The translations under genes were made by a program, and so were the position numbers. Below the pieces are notes generated by a model. The model was not told where the DNA came from and did no database searches. It saw only the letters and a list, made by a program, of their open reading frames with translations. From Deefgea rivuli DSM 18356 (GTDB lineage: Bacteria; Pseudomonadota; Gammaproteobacteria; Burkholderiales; Chitinibacteraceae), in contig NZ_KK211083.1 of assembly GCF_000620145.1 (NCBI RefSeq), positions 62,001-126,000 on the forward strand: DNA of 64,000 nt, given 5' to 3'. The first letter of the stretch is position 1, and every line of letters begins with the position of its first letter. Below are positions 23,911 through 32,607 of this stretch, one piece after another.

Positions 23911-25797
23911 TTATTCGCCGCGACGTTTGCTACCGCTGCCGCCGAGCAATGCGGCAGTCGGTCGGCCTGATGATGGACGGCCACTGCGATTTTGTTGTGG
24001 GCGATCACCGCGTGGTGCGCCCATGCCATCGCTGGCATTGCGCGTTGCACCGGTGCCTGGGCCGCCGTTGCGTCCGCCACCTTGGTAGCCGCGAGTTTGG
24101 CCTTGGCCGCTACGGCCACTGCGCATGAGCTCTCCGGGTAAGGTGTTGGCGTTGCTCATTGGCTGCTGTTCATCATAATTGATGCGTTCGCGGCGTGGTG
24201 CGGCTGGCGCAGCCATGACCGAATCAGTACGCGGTGCATTGCGTGGATTGCTGCTACGTGGCGCGCCATCGTTACGTGGGCGACGGGTATCCGCAGCCTG
24301 CGAATCTGGGCGTGGACGGCGTGCTTCTGTCGTTACGCCTTCAGGACGATCAGCGCGTGGGCGACGATTATCACCATCCGAGCGTGGGCGGCGTTGCTCG
24401 CCAGTACTTTCTGGACGTGGACGACGCGCTTCAGCTTCGCCTTCAACCCGTGGACGACGTTCAGCACGTACTTCGCTTTTTGCCGCAGTTTGCGCTGCAG
24501 CTGTTTCAGCCAAAGCTTTGCTGCGTGCGCCATTCAGACGTGCGCCACCCGCAGCCGCTGGGCCACGCGGTGCGCGTGGATTGCGGTTTGGATCGCGCGG
24601 CGGGCGATCACGGCCCAAGCCACCACGTAGAATCGGTTCTGGTTTAATGCGTAAATCGGCTTCAAAACCTTCCAAGCAGAATTTTGGAATGTCTTGCTTA
24701 GTAATGCGCTCGATTTCAGCCAGCAATTTCAGCTCATCAACGCACACCAGCGATACCGCTTCACCCGTGCAACCAGCGCGGCCAGTACGGCCAATGCGGT
24801 GAACGTAATCTTCGGCAACGTTAGGCAATTCAAAGTTAACGACGTGCGGCAATTCTTCAATATCCAAACCACGCGCAGCGATATCGGTCGCCACGAGCAC
24901 TTGCAATTCGCCAGATTTAAATTGCGCCAAAGCCGCAGTACGGGCGTTTTGGCTTTTATTGCCGTGAATCGCCATCGCGGTAATGCCAGAGGCATTCAAT
25001 TTCTCAGCGACTTTATTGCACGCATGTTTGGTGCGCATAAACACCAAAACTTGATGCCAATTGCCGTCTTGAATTAGTTTGGTCAGTAGTGGCAATTTCT
25101 TGTCACGATCGACCAAATGCACGCGTTGGCTAATCAATTCATTGGTCGTGTTGCGGCGCGCAACTTCAACCAAGCCTGGATTTTTCAGCAGCTTGTCGGC
25201 AAGTTCTTTGATTTCATCCGAGAACGTCGCTGAGAACAGCAGCGTTTGGCGCTCTTTCGGGAAAATCGCCATCAGTTTTTTGATGTCGTGGATGAAGCCC
25301 ATATCGAGCATACGATCGGCTTCGTCGAGCACCAAGATTTCAACGCCAGACAAATCAACTGAGCGTTGACCCACTAAATCGAGCAAACGACCTGGCGTAG
25401 CGACCAAAATATCCAGCGGCGTGCGCAGACGAGTTTGTTGCGGGCGAATATTCACGCCGCCAAAGACAACCATCGAGCTGATTTTGACGTATTTGGAATA
25501 AGTTTTAACTGATTCTTCCACCTGAGCGGCTAGTTCACGCGTCGGGGTGAGAATCAAAACACGGGGGCGACCATTAGCGGTCACTGGGCCTTTGTTAAGT
25601 AGCAACTGCAAAATCGGCAGTGTAAAGCCAGCAGTTTTGCCGGTGCCCGTTTGGGCTGCGGCGAGCAAATCGCCACCTTGGATCACCAGTGGAATGGCTT
25701 GGGCTTGAATCGGCGTCGGTGACGTGTAGCCAGTATCAGCAACGGCACGCAAAAGTGGTTCGGCCAGCCCGAGGCTAGCAAAAGTAATTTCAGACAT
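23911..25797 (-). CDS. rhlE: DEAD-box RNA helicase (RhlE type) with long Arg/Pro-rich tail
   Basis: A 628-residue ATP-dependent RNA helicase. The Q motif region is [26 protein letters not shown]. Walker A is AQTGTGKT (about 48-55). Motif II is [13 protein letters not shown], motif III is LLFSATFS and motif VI is [10 protein letters not shown]. The helicase core ends near residue 390. The remaining 230 or so residues are low-complexity, rich in R, P, A, G and E, with repeated RRPR units and a final RGG-like part ([19 protein letters not shown]), suited to RNA binding and condensation. The long leader upstream may carry cold or autoregulatory signals (inference). Long opposite-strand frames over the tail are artefacts. 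Confidence 0.92.
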   Translation of the reverse strand: MSEITFASLGLAEPLLRAVADTGYTSPTPIQAQAIPLVIQGGDLLAAAQTGTGKTAGFTLPILQLLLNKGPVTANGRPRVLILTPTRELAAQVEESVKTYSKYVKISSMVVFGGVNIRPQQTRLRTPLDILVATPGRLLDLVGQRSVDLSGVEILVLDEADRMLDMGFIHDIKKLMAIFPKERQTLLFSATFSDEIKELADKLLKNPGLVEVARRNTTNELISQRVHLVDRDKKLPLLTKLIQDGNWHQVLVFMRTKHACNKVAEKLNASGITAMAIHGNKSQNARTAALAQFKSGELQVLVATDIAARGLDIEELPHVVNFELPNVAEDYVHRIGRTGRAGCTGEAVSLVCVDELKLLAEIERITKQDIPKFCLEGFEADLRIKPEPILRGGLGRDRPPRDPNRNPRAPRGPAAAGGARLNGARSKALAETAAAQTAAKSEVRAERRPRVEGEAEARRPRPESTGEQRRPRSDGDNRRPRADRPEGVTTEARRPRPDSQAADTRRPRNDGAPRSSNPRNAPRTDSVMAAPAAPRRERINYDEQQPMSNANTLPGELMRSGRSGQGQTRGYQGGGRNGGPGTGATRNASDGMGAPRGDRPQQNRSGRPSSGRPTAALLGGSGSKRRGE

Positions 25798-26045
25798 TTA
25801 GTGTTCCTGCTGCGGCCTGTCGCAAGGCGCGACACCAATCTAGGGCAGGTGGGGGTATGTTGGATAGGTGGCTTGCGCGGTTCGATCAGTTGAGTGAACT
25901 TGGGCAAGCAACGCGCCGATTGGTAGGGCGCGATCAAGGGCGGAGTGTACCTTGGTTTTTGTAATTTACCAATGCAATCTGTTAAACGGTGGGAATGATT
26001 CGGTGTGAAAACTGAATCATTCCATGTCGTTTAAGTTATCTATAT
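25798..26045. other. Non-coding gap upstream of rhlE
   Basis: No gene is seen. It probably holds the rhlE promoter and leader. A 10-bp inverted repeat, GGAATGATTC (25992-26001) and GAATCATTCC (26014-26023), lies near the yegD end; without a T-run it is a weak terminator candidate. Confidence 0.5.
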
Positions 26046-26094
26046 GGGTATCTTGTTCTAGCCATTGTCAATCAATGGCCAGAGTTAATTACCC
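26046..26094. repeat. Hairpin repeat family 1, copy at the yegD end
   Basis: GGGTATC...CTAGCCATTG-tcaat-CAATGGCCAG...TTACCC. The right end overlaps the stop codon of the Hsp70-like gene (26089-26091), so the element supplies that stop. Confidence 0.75.
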
Positions 26095-27342
26095 ATAACG
26101 CTGCTGCGCAACGACGGCCAAGCCGCAGCCAACACTGCCGAAATGATCGCCTTCGACGGCGCGCGCGGCAGGGAATTGGGCGGCGAGCGCAGCGCGTAGC
26201 GCCGGTACAGCCGATGAGCCGCCAGTGAAAAACAGCGTATCAATTTGGCTGGCAGCGATGCCTGCTTGCGTTAGCGTGGCTTGTGCGGCGGCGCAAATGC
26301 GTGCGGTTTCTTGCTCAATAGCTAGCTCGAACTGGATACGTTCGATGTTCGCGACAAGGCCTTTTTCAGCTTCGACTAAATCGAGTGCGAAAGCATCTTG
26401 ATCTGACAAGGCAATTTTGGCTTCTTCGACGCGCATCGCCAAATGATGGCCGGCTTGGCTGCGAATTACATTGAGCAGGCGCTCGAAACGAACGTTATCC
26501 ACCACGTCGCGCGATACATCTTGAAAGCTGCGCCACATTTTACGCGTGTAGGCAAAGTTGATCGTGTGCCACGTTGCCAGATGGAAGAACACGCTATTGG
26601 GCAATTCTGCATTATTGGATAGTCGCGAGCCCATGCCGAGTTCCGGCATCACGCAGGCGAGTGAGAGGCGTTTATCAAAATCAGTACCCCCTATATGTAC
26701 CCCGCCACTGGCCAACAAGTCTGAGGATCGGTCCGACATACCTCGTCTTTCAGGGGACAGACGTACTAAAGAGAAATCGGAAGTACCACCACCAATATCG
26801 ATGACCAGCACTAATTCTTCGCGGGTCACGCGTTGCTCGTAGTCATGCGCGGCGGCAATCGGCTCAAATTGGAAACTGACTTCCTTAAAGCCTAAACCGT
26901 GGGCGATTTCGGCCAAGGTCGCTTCGGCTTCGGCATCTGCTGCATCGTTATCATCAACAAACCGCACCGGGCGGCCGAGTACGACGGCATCAAATTGTTG
27001 GCCGGCGGATTCTTCGGCGCGGGTTTTCACTTCGCCAATCAGTTGCCCAATCAGGTTTTTGAACGATAAGTGTCGCCCACCGATTTCGGTGCCTGCATCC
27101 ATCAAGCTGCTACCGAGCAGGCTTTTCATCGAACGCATCAATCGGCCTTCGTAGCCTTCAAGGTATTCGCTGAGTGCCGCACGGCCATAAGCCCAGCGCT
27201 CTTCTTCTAAATTGAAAAAGACCGCCGAAGGCAGAGTGAGTTTTTGCGCTTCAAGGGCTAATAAAATCGCCCCATCTGGGCGTACAATACCCGCCGTTGA
27301 GTTGGAAGTACCAAAGTCGATGCCACAGGCAGAATAAGTCAT
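26089..27342 (-). CDS. Hsp70-family protein (YegD-like)
   Basis: A 417-residue actin/Hsp70-fold ATPase. Phosphate loop 1 is GIDFGTSNSTAGIV, the second is LVLVIDIGGGTSDFSLV, and the adenosine motif is TLFFTGGSSAVPALRAAL. It lacks the substrate-binding and lid domains of DnaK, as in the YegD group, whose clients are unknown. The last codons and stop come from a family 1 hairpin repeat, so the native C-terminus may have been altered by one or two residues. It is monocistronic. Note the stretch RLSPERRGMSDRSSDLLASG between the phosphate loops, a variable insertion. Confidence 0.9.
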   Translation of the reverse strand: MTYSACGIDFGTSNSTAGIVRPDGAILLALEAQKLTLPSAVFFNLEEERWAYGRAALSEYLEGYEGRLMRSMKSLLGSSLMDAGTEIGGRHLSFKNLIGQLIGEVKTRAEESAGQQFDAVVLGRPVRFVDDNDAADAEAEATLAEIAHGLGFKEVSFQFEPIAAAHDYEQRVTREELVLVIDIGGGTSDFSLVRLSPERRGMSDRSSDLLASGGVHIGGTDFDKRLSLACVMPELGMGSRLSNNAELPNSVFFHLATWHTINFAYTRKMWRSFQDVSRDVVDNVRFERLLNVIRSQAGHHLAMRVEEAKIALSDQDAFALDLVEAEKGLVANIERIQFELAIEQETARICAAAQATLTQAGIAASQIDTLFFTGGSSAVPALRAALAAQFPAARAVEGDHFGSVGCGLAVVAQQRYG

Positions 27343-27641
27343 GTTGGTGCGTGATTGGCCTGTAAGGGGGTCGTTAGCGTACGCGTAGATGCGGGTAACG
27401 TCAAACTCAGCTTGCTGAGTGGTTGGGGTTCTGGTGACGTTGGCCTAGCGCGAAGTACCCTGAATGCTTTAATCTATAGCAAGTGAAAATCATTCTTACT
27501 TCTTAAGTAGTAAAGCAAAAGTTCTCCTGCATCGTTGTAGCTGCTTGCCGTAATCAACTACTGTCTGCGGGCGCTACGCCTTGCTGGAAAACTTTTGCGC
27601 GAGCACTTCAATAAAATTGCAGTACAACGGGCGAAAAATCG
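27343..27641. other. Non-coding divergent region between yegD and the phosphoesterase gene
   Basis: 299 bases without a gene. It should contain both divergent promoters. The right third is a family 2 repeat (27515-27598), which ends 43 bases before the phosphoesterase start. Confidence 0.6.
27515..27598. repeat. Hairpin repeat family 2, 84-base copy
   Basis: Ends GCAAAAGTT (27515-27523) and AACTTTTGC (27590-27598) are exact inverted copies. The inner TCCTGCATCGTT and CTACGCCTTGCT match the complement of the copy at 6489 (TCTTGCATCGTT, CGCCTTGCT). Confidence 0.65.
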
Positions 27642-28319
27642 ATGATTTTTTTCTGTGGGGATGTCCACGGTCAGTTTGAGCATGTGATTGCGGCGGTGAA
27701 ACAACACCGGCCCGACGCTATCGTGCTGCTCGGCGATTTGCAAGCCCCACTCCCATTAGAAGCCGTTCTGGCTGAAATTCTCGATTTAACCGAAGTTTGG
27801 TATATCCACGGCAATCACGACACCGACGGCACGCGCGATTATTGCAATTTGTGGGATTCGGGCATGGCCAACCGTAACCTACATGGCCGCGTGGTGGAAA
27901 TCGCTGGCGTGCGTATTGCGGGTCTGGGTGGGATTTTTCGCGGTCATATCTGGATGCCGCCTGCGCATCCAGTCTATTCTAGCCCTGAGCATTATTTACA
28001 GCATTGCGGCAAAGCCAATCAATGGCGCGGCGGCTTGCCGCGTAAACAGCGTAGCAGTATTTTTTACGTTGATTATCAAGCCTTATCGCATGAAAAAGCC
28101 GATATTCTGGTTACGCATGAAGCGCCAAGTTGCCATCCTTGGGGCTTTTCAGCGCTCGACCGACTCGGCCAATCGCTCAGCATCAAAAAAAGCTTCCACG
28201 GCCATCAGCACGACAGCCTTGATTATCGCGAGCACGATGCGAGGCTCGGTTTCCAAGCCTACGGCGTAGCGCTGCGCGCGATTATGGATGAAAACGGCCA
28301 GCCCGTTGTCATCGACTAA
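27642..28319 (+). CDS. Calcineurin-like metallophosphoesterase
   Basis: A 225-residue hydrolase. The metal-binding motifs appear in order: GDVHGQ (about 6), GDLQ (32), GNHD (57), the single His in VTHEAPSCHPWG and the final FHGHQHD. A two-metal active site is therefore complete. Substrates in this fold range from phosphoproteins to cyclic nucleotides and dinucleoside polyphosphates and cannot be chosen here. It precedes the T6SS region but is transcribed towards it, convergent with tssE, with only 31 bases between. Confidence 0.9.
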   Translation: MIFFCGDVHGQFEHVIAAVKQHRPDAIVLLGDLQAPLPLEAVLAEILDLTEVWYIHGNHDTDGTRDYCNLWDSGMANRNLHGRVVEIAGVRIAGLGGIFRGHIWMPPAHPVYSSPEHYLQHCGKANQWRGGLPRKQRSSIFYVDYQALSHEKADILVTHEAPSCHPWGFSALDRLGQSLSIKKSFHGHQHDSLDYREHDARLGFQAYGVALRAIMDENGQPVVID

Positions 28320-28350
28320 GACTGCTCTTTCTATCGATTATTCAGTGAAA

Positions 28351-28839
28351 TTATCTATCGCTTTGTACGCGATAAACATTGGATGACAACTGCAAAGTTG
28401 CATCAAAGCTCACTGGTGGGCGATGCGGATGAACTTTGAGGACGGCGTCGACGCGAAAGCGTAAATGGCGTTCGAGTTCGCGTGGCGCGTCAAGGCTGAT
28501 ACGCACGCGGGAGAGGCGTGGTTCGTGGCGTTCAATGGCTTTGCGCAAGCGCTCACGCAGCATTTCTCTATCATCGGGATTGAGCAGACTCACTCCCGAC
28601 AAGTCAGGAATACCAAATTGCAGCATCGAATCATTGGCTAATGGATGCGGCTCGAATAGTTCAGGCTGATCCATAATTCGCGTATTGAGCAGTGCTTCTA
28701 AATCCCGCGCCAAAGCACGGCGAAATTGCGGTAGTTCGAACAGGAGCGTACCCGCCGACTGGGTAATATCTGGCTCATCATCGAGCAGACGATCTAAAAT
28801 CGACGGTAAAGTCAGCGTTTGGCGACGGGCTAAACTCAT
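28351..28839 (-). CDS. tssE: T6SS baseplate protein TssE (gp25-like)
   Basis: A 162-residue protein starting at the ATG at 28839 (MSLARRQTLTLPSILDRLLDD). The gp25/GPW core is clear: the SVLRDLEALLN-equivalent ALARDLEALLNTR, then SMLQFGIPDLSG and the final ERHLRFRVDAVL. TssE is the baseplate wedge that contacts the sheath. It is the last gene of the leftward tssJ-K-L-E run, 6 bases after the tssL stop, and lies next to the T6SS left boundary. Confidence 0.93.
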   Translation of the reverse strand: MSLARRQTLTLPSILDRLLDDEPDITQSAGTLLFELPQFRRALARDLEALLNTRIMDQPELFEPHPLANDSMLQFGIPDLSGVSLLNPDDREMLRERLRKAIERHEPRLSRVRISLDAPRELERHLRFRVDAVLKVHPHRPPVSFDATLQLSSNVYRVQSDR

Positions 28840-28845
28840 CGCCAA

Positions 28846-29538
28846 TTAAGCCAAAATCTTACTTAAATCTTGAGCAAGCAGCACGCGGTAAGTGATGAAA
28901 ATGCCTGCGCCGACTAAGGCGAGCAAGGCGAAATACAACCACAGCGGCAATTCATGGCGAACAAAAGCTTGAAAGCGTTGCGGTAGTTTCCAGTTGGGCG
29001 CAAATTCAGCTTTGCCACCGCGTACTTGTACGATTTCCTGCCCTACTCGTGCCGTGAGGTAGCCTAGTTTTTCTTGGCCTTCGAGCAGATATTTACCTTG
29101 GAATCCCAGCAAGAGGCAGGTATGAAACACTTCAAGTGCTTCGATATTGTCGGCTGGATTACGGCGCAGAATTTCGAGCCGATCAAAGAAACCTTCACCT
29201 GCTAGATGCTCACCAAAAATCCGCAATTGCAATGGCATGCGTTCCCATTCGTCACGCAGGCTAAATTCCGAAGAGAGAATAATCTCGTCCATTAGAGCGC
29301 AAAAAGCGTACTTGGCTTCACCAATACCAGCGCTGTCTTTATTAAAATTGCGGGCATTTTTATCAAATTGCGCGAAGAAATGATCGACACGGCGGTTGAA
29401 TTCTGGCGCGCTGCTCGGCGAATTGCCATCACGTAATAAAAATAACAAGTAAATGCCATCTTCCATTAATTCGCGCAGGCTAGGCGCTGAAGGCTTGGTA
29501 ATGGAAAGCGGGTGCGCTTCAGTGACTGCTTGGTTCAT
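28846..29538 (-). CDS. tssL: T6SS membrane-complex protein TssL (DotU/IcmH)
   Basis: A 230-residue inner-membrane protein. The cytoplasmic helical domain includes RVDHFFAQFDKNA, CALMDEIILSSEF and GFQGKYLLEGQEKLGYL. One C-terminal helix (LPLWLYFALLALVGAGIFITYRVLL) anchors it. No peptidoglycan-binding domain follows, so this is the short TssL; cell-wall anchoring or clearing may be supplied by the M15 peptidase gene nearby. It lies between tssK (20 bases upstream) and tssE. Confidence 0.95.
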   Translation of the reverse strand: MNQAVTEAHPLSITKPSAPSLRELMEDGIYLLFLLRDGNSPSSAPEFNRRVDHFFAQFDKNARNFNKDSAGIGEAKYAFCALMDEIILSSEFSLRDEWERMPLQLRIFGEHLAGEGFFDRLEILRRNPADNIEALEVFHTCLLLGFQGKYLLEGQEKLGYLTARVGQEIVQVRGGKAEFAPNWKLPQRFQAFVRHELPLWLYFALLALVGAGIFITYRVLLAQDLSKILA

Positions 29539-29558
29539 GATGGTTTCTCAACAAGTTT

Positions 29559-30911
29559 TTATTTGGTAAATACAGCAATTAATTCAAGCTTCAAATCAGA
29601 CAGTGATTGCGGTACATAGATGCAAATACTGCGTGATTGCAGCATGCGTTGGTAAATATCCCCGCGTGGCTCAAAGGCAAAATAGTGATTGCCAACGCGA
29701 ATTGGGATCGCCGATGGGGTTTGCGCCGCATACGAAACGCTGACGCCACGCATCGCCGAGTTGAGAATTTTATCCACATCATCGGGCGCGCCGATTTTGA
29801 ATTTAAGCGGCACGGTTTCGATAATCGTGGCGGCGGGCTGCTCGCTTTGAATCGACAGGTAAAAGTCGACGTTATCCAAAAAGCGGTCGCTTTCAAGATG
29901 GCCAATATGAAATGAAGGGCGTGGCGACGAAAGTGGAATCACTGCATAACGCGCTGAAATCACGGTATCGAGTAATTCACGAATTTGGCTATCGAGCATC
30001 GGCAAAGTTTCATGCAGCGCTTCGTGGCGATACGGCGGAATATCAGCCAAGGTATACACCGACGAGAAAGTCTGCAGCTCACCACAAAATTCAGCCAGCG
30101 AACGATAGAGTTCTTCAGGATGCAGTGGCTCACATTTCACCAGATGATTCAGCCGCGCAAAGTTGCGGTTTACTGTGTGCAATAGCCAAAATGAAGCGAT
30201 ATCGGTCGTGCCGTATTCCATGACATTTTTCGCACGTTCACGATGCGCGCCAGCAAGGGCTTGGCTTTTCACCAATAGAATATCCAGTAGGCGGCGTAGG
30301 CTTTGCTGTAATTCAGGAATTGCGCTGACGGTGATCGCAGGCGGGAAGAATTCAGTGCTGATCGCCCATTGCCCAGTGGCATCTTTTTTGAGCTGCCCCA
30401 GCGGAATTGAATCGTAGCCATCACGGTTTTCTTCTTCAACCATAAGCCGGACGTCCAACTCCATCGTCGTTAGATCCGCCTCAAGTGCCTGAGTGAATAA
30501 ATCGGCCACGCCATTGTGTGCATTTTTGTAGCGTGTCGGGCGCGCAGCACTTTGGTCGCTAGACAGGCTATTGCCGCCGTAAGGCTGCAATTGTGCCAAA
30601 CAGGCATACAGCGTTGAACTCACACCGAGTTGTGGAATTTCATTCAAATCGCGTGACAAGGGTACGGGTTCGGCTTGCGGCGCTTGAAACAGCACACCAT
30701 CTCTGAATAACAATTCCAATGCATCTAATCGAACATGACCACCGCGCAAAGCGGCTTGGTCGAGCTGAAATTTCTGTACTCCCCATGCATGGCGGCTGAG
30801 TAGATTTCTGATTTCAGCTTGTTGATGTTCTTGAAAAATAGCTTGTTGCTGGAAGTGTTGCGGGCGAAGAAACATTCCTTCTCCCCACAAAACTCGTTTG
30901 GCTTTCAACAT
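29559..30911 (-). CDS. tssK: T6SS baseplate protein TssK
   Basis: A 450-residue protein with the typical opening VLWGEGMFLRPQHFQQQ, a region that in TssK forms the phage receptor-binding-like shoulder. Family marks further on include the LLHTVNRNFARLNHLV segment and the C-terminal FHIGHLESDRFLDNVDFYLSI with a late IYVP strand. TssK links the baseplate to the TssJLM membrane complex. Length is normal. It is second in the tssJ-K-L-E operon, 63 bases after tssJ. Confidence 0.96.
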   Translation of the reverse strand: MLKAKRVLWGEGMFLRPQHFQQQAIFQEHQQAEIRNLLSRHAWGVQKFQLDQAALRGGHVRLDALELLFRDGVLFQAPQAEPVPLSRDLNEIPQLGVSSTLYACLAQLQPYGGNSLSSDQSAARPTRYKNAHNGVADLFTQALEADLTTMELDVRLMVEEENRDGYDSIPLGQLKKDATGQWAISTEFFPPAITVSAIPELQQSLRRLLDILLVKSQALAGAHRERAKNVMEYGTTDIASFWLLHTVNRNFARLNHLVKCEPLHPEELYRSLAEFCGELQTFSSVYTLADIPPYRHEALHETLPMLDSQIRELLDTVISARYAVIPLSSPRPSFHIGHLESDRFLDNVDFYLSIQSEQPAATIIETVPLKFKIGAPDDVDKILNSAMRGVSVSYAAQTPSAIPIRVGNHYFAFEPRGDIYQRMLQSRSICIYVPQSLSDLKLELIAVFTK

Positions 30912-30974
30912 GATGTATCTGCTCCAGGCTATCTTGCATAAAGCATTTGCAGGATATACCCCTTTGTAAGTGGC

Positions 30975-31535
30975 TTATTTTGTTTTACTTGATTTTGCAG
31001 GTGCACTGCCGCAATCGGCTTTGAATGGTGCCGCTTGTCCAGGGATTAATTCGGTTTTTGGCGAGGTGATTTGCAAGTAGCAGTCTTGTGCTTTGATTGC
31101 GATTTTTTTTGCATTCCGCATTTCTTCTGCAGTCATCAGCGAGCGCCAAAACTGTGCATCAGGTTTCCGGAAAAATCCGACGACACCGACGTACTGCGTA
31201 TCAGCTTGCAGCGTGAATGGCAGGGTACTTTCTTTGCCAGGCAGCAAGACAAATTCTGATTGTGTAATCAATGAATTTCCCAGTAGCTCAGCAGGAGATT
31301 TCCCAGTGGCCAGTACATCAAAAGTAAGTCGATTAAATTCGTCTTTGCTTTTGAGTTGATACACATGAAGTACGAGGGAGAGCGATTTGCCATTGACGTC
31401 GCGATTAACGACGGGGGCTGCTTCACCTTGCATTTTCAATTCGACCGGCCCCGTCGAGGAGCAAGCCGTAAAAACAGACAGAGTAGTGAAAGCAACGGCG
31501 ATTTTATACAGAGTTTTTAGCGGATTAATTTGCAT
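30975..31535 (-). CDS. tssJ: T6SS outer-membrane lipoprotein TssJ
   Basis: A 186-residue lipoprotein. The signal peptide ends in a lipobox, SVFTAC, making Cys25 the lipidated residue. The TssJ beta-sandwich shows in LSLVLHVYQLKSKDEFNRLTFDVL, then LLPGKESTLPFTLQADTQYVGVVGFFRKPDAQFWRS, with the L1-2 loop that binds TssM. It is the first gene of the leftward run and is divergent from tagX with a 189-base intergenic region. Confidence 0.93.
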   Translation of the reverse strand: MQINPLKTLYKIAVAFTTLSVFTACSSTGPVELKMQGEAAPVVNRDVNGKSLSLVLHVYQLKSKDEFNRLTFDVLATGKSPAELLGNSLITQSEFVLLPGKESTLPFTLQADTQYVGVVGFFRKPDAQFWRSLMTAEEMRNAKKIAIKAQDCYLQITSPKTELIPGQAAPFKADCGSAPAKSSKTK

Positions 31536-31724
31536 TTTATTAGGGAGTCGCAGCAGGAAAATCTAGTTTTTGGGCAAAATTGATGTCGTTGTCGCGCTTT
31601 TATATCACGTATCAGTCGTGCTGTGGTGGAGTGCTGCTTTCGATTTTGAAAGCGATTTAAATGAATAAATCTAATAAAAGTCATCATGTAGAATGGCTTG
31701 ACGTAAGAAATAAAGGGGCTTTCT

Positions 31725-32573
31725 TTGTTGCTGACTTGCTTGGCTTTGCTGGCGTTATTGCTCACTTTGGCGTGGGTTGGCTGGCGATTTTTTATCGCTA
31801 GACCACAATGCGTCATGATTATGAATGAGCCTGATCAGATTGAATTGAGTTGTGCAAATGCAACAAAAAATCTGGTGGAAAGTGATCTTCATCACACGAA
31901 CAAAGCCCTGCAGACAGATTTTTTGTTGCGGAGCAGCATCATGTCGCAATTGAAGCAGCGCTGCGTATTGCCTGTAAGTAGCATTTTACTCATCGCAATC
32001 ATTGTGATTGGCACTTTAAAATTAAACGGTTTGCACGTTATCGCACCATTTTTACCGCAAGAATACGCGCAGAAATCACACATTTTGGATACGTTTACTG
32101 AGGCCAAATTAGAGCCACCACCCGTTCTTCCGCCTGAAGTGTTTATCAATGCGACGGTGCAACGTCCTGGTCTGGCTTTCGCTGATCGTGACTGGAGTAA
32201 GCTCGATCCTGATTTTGTTCAGGTTGTCTTACAGATAATGAAGAAGATGAAAGAGCGTGGATATTCATTAGCTTTGTTAGAAGGTTATCGCAGTCCAGAG
32301 CGGCAAGATAATTTGGCGCAGATGGGAACGATGGTGACGAAAGCCAAGGGTGGGCAGAGTCGACATCAATATGGTTTGGCAGTGGATTTGGCACCGATGA
32401 AAGATGGAAAAGTGATTATTTCCGAGAAAGACCCATGGGCCAGTGAGGTGTATGCCGCGTTGGGGGAAGAGGCAAAAGCTGCAGGTGTGACATGGGGTGG
32501 GAATTGGTCGTTTAGAGACTATGGGCATATAGAAAAAACGGGTTCATTGGCTGTTTTGTTGCAGAAAAAATGA
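31725..32573 (+). CDS. TagX-like T6SS peptidoglycan endopeptidase (peptidase M15 family)
   Basis: A 282-residue protein. The start is uncertain: a TTG at 31725 preceded by AAGGGG is the only upstream choice that keeps a first membrane helix. A second helix (VLPVSSILLIAIIVIGTLKL) lies near 80-100. The C-terminal zinc peptidase domain has YRSPERQ, the metal motif GQSRHQYGLAVDLAP (S-x-H-x6-D) and the late DYGHIE. Such M15 enzymes encoded in T6SS loci, for example TagX of Acinetobacter, cut cell-wall peptides so the apparatus can be assembled. That fits a locus whose TssL has no cell-wall domain. Confidence 0.82.
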   Translation: MLLTCLALLALLLTLAWVGWRFFIARPQCVMIMNEPDQIELSCANATKNLVESDLHHTNKALQTDFLLRSSIMSQLKQRCVLPVSSILLIAIIVIGTLKLNGLHVIAPFLPQEYAQKSHILDTFTEAKLEPPPVLPPEVFINATVQRPGLAFADRDWSKLDPDFVQVVLQIMKKMKERGYSLALLEGYRSPERQDNLAQMGTMVTKAKGGQSRHQYGLAVDLAPMKDGKVIISEKDPWASEVYAALGEEAKAAGVTWGGNWSFRDYGHIEKTGSLAVLLQKK

Positions 32574-32607
32574 TGAGTTGTTATTTACCGCTTGGAGAAG
32601 TTAGAGC

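Noticed and set aside
24179-24802. 207-residue Arg/Ser-rich frame opposite the helicase gene
   Set aside because: It is a by-product of the GC-rich RRPR repeats on the coding strand.
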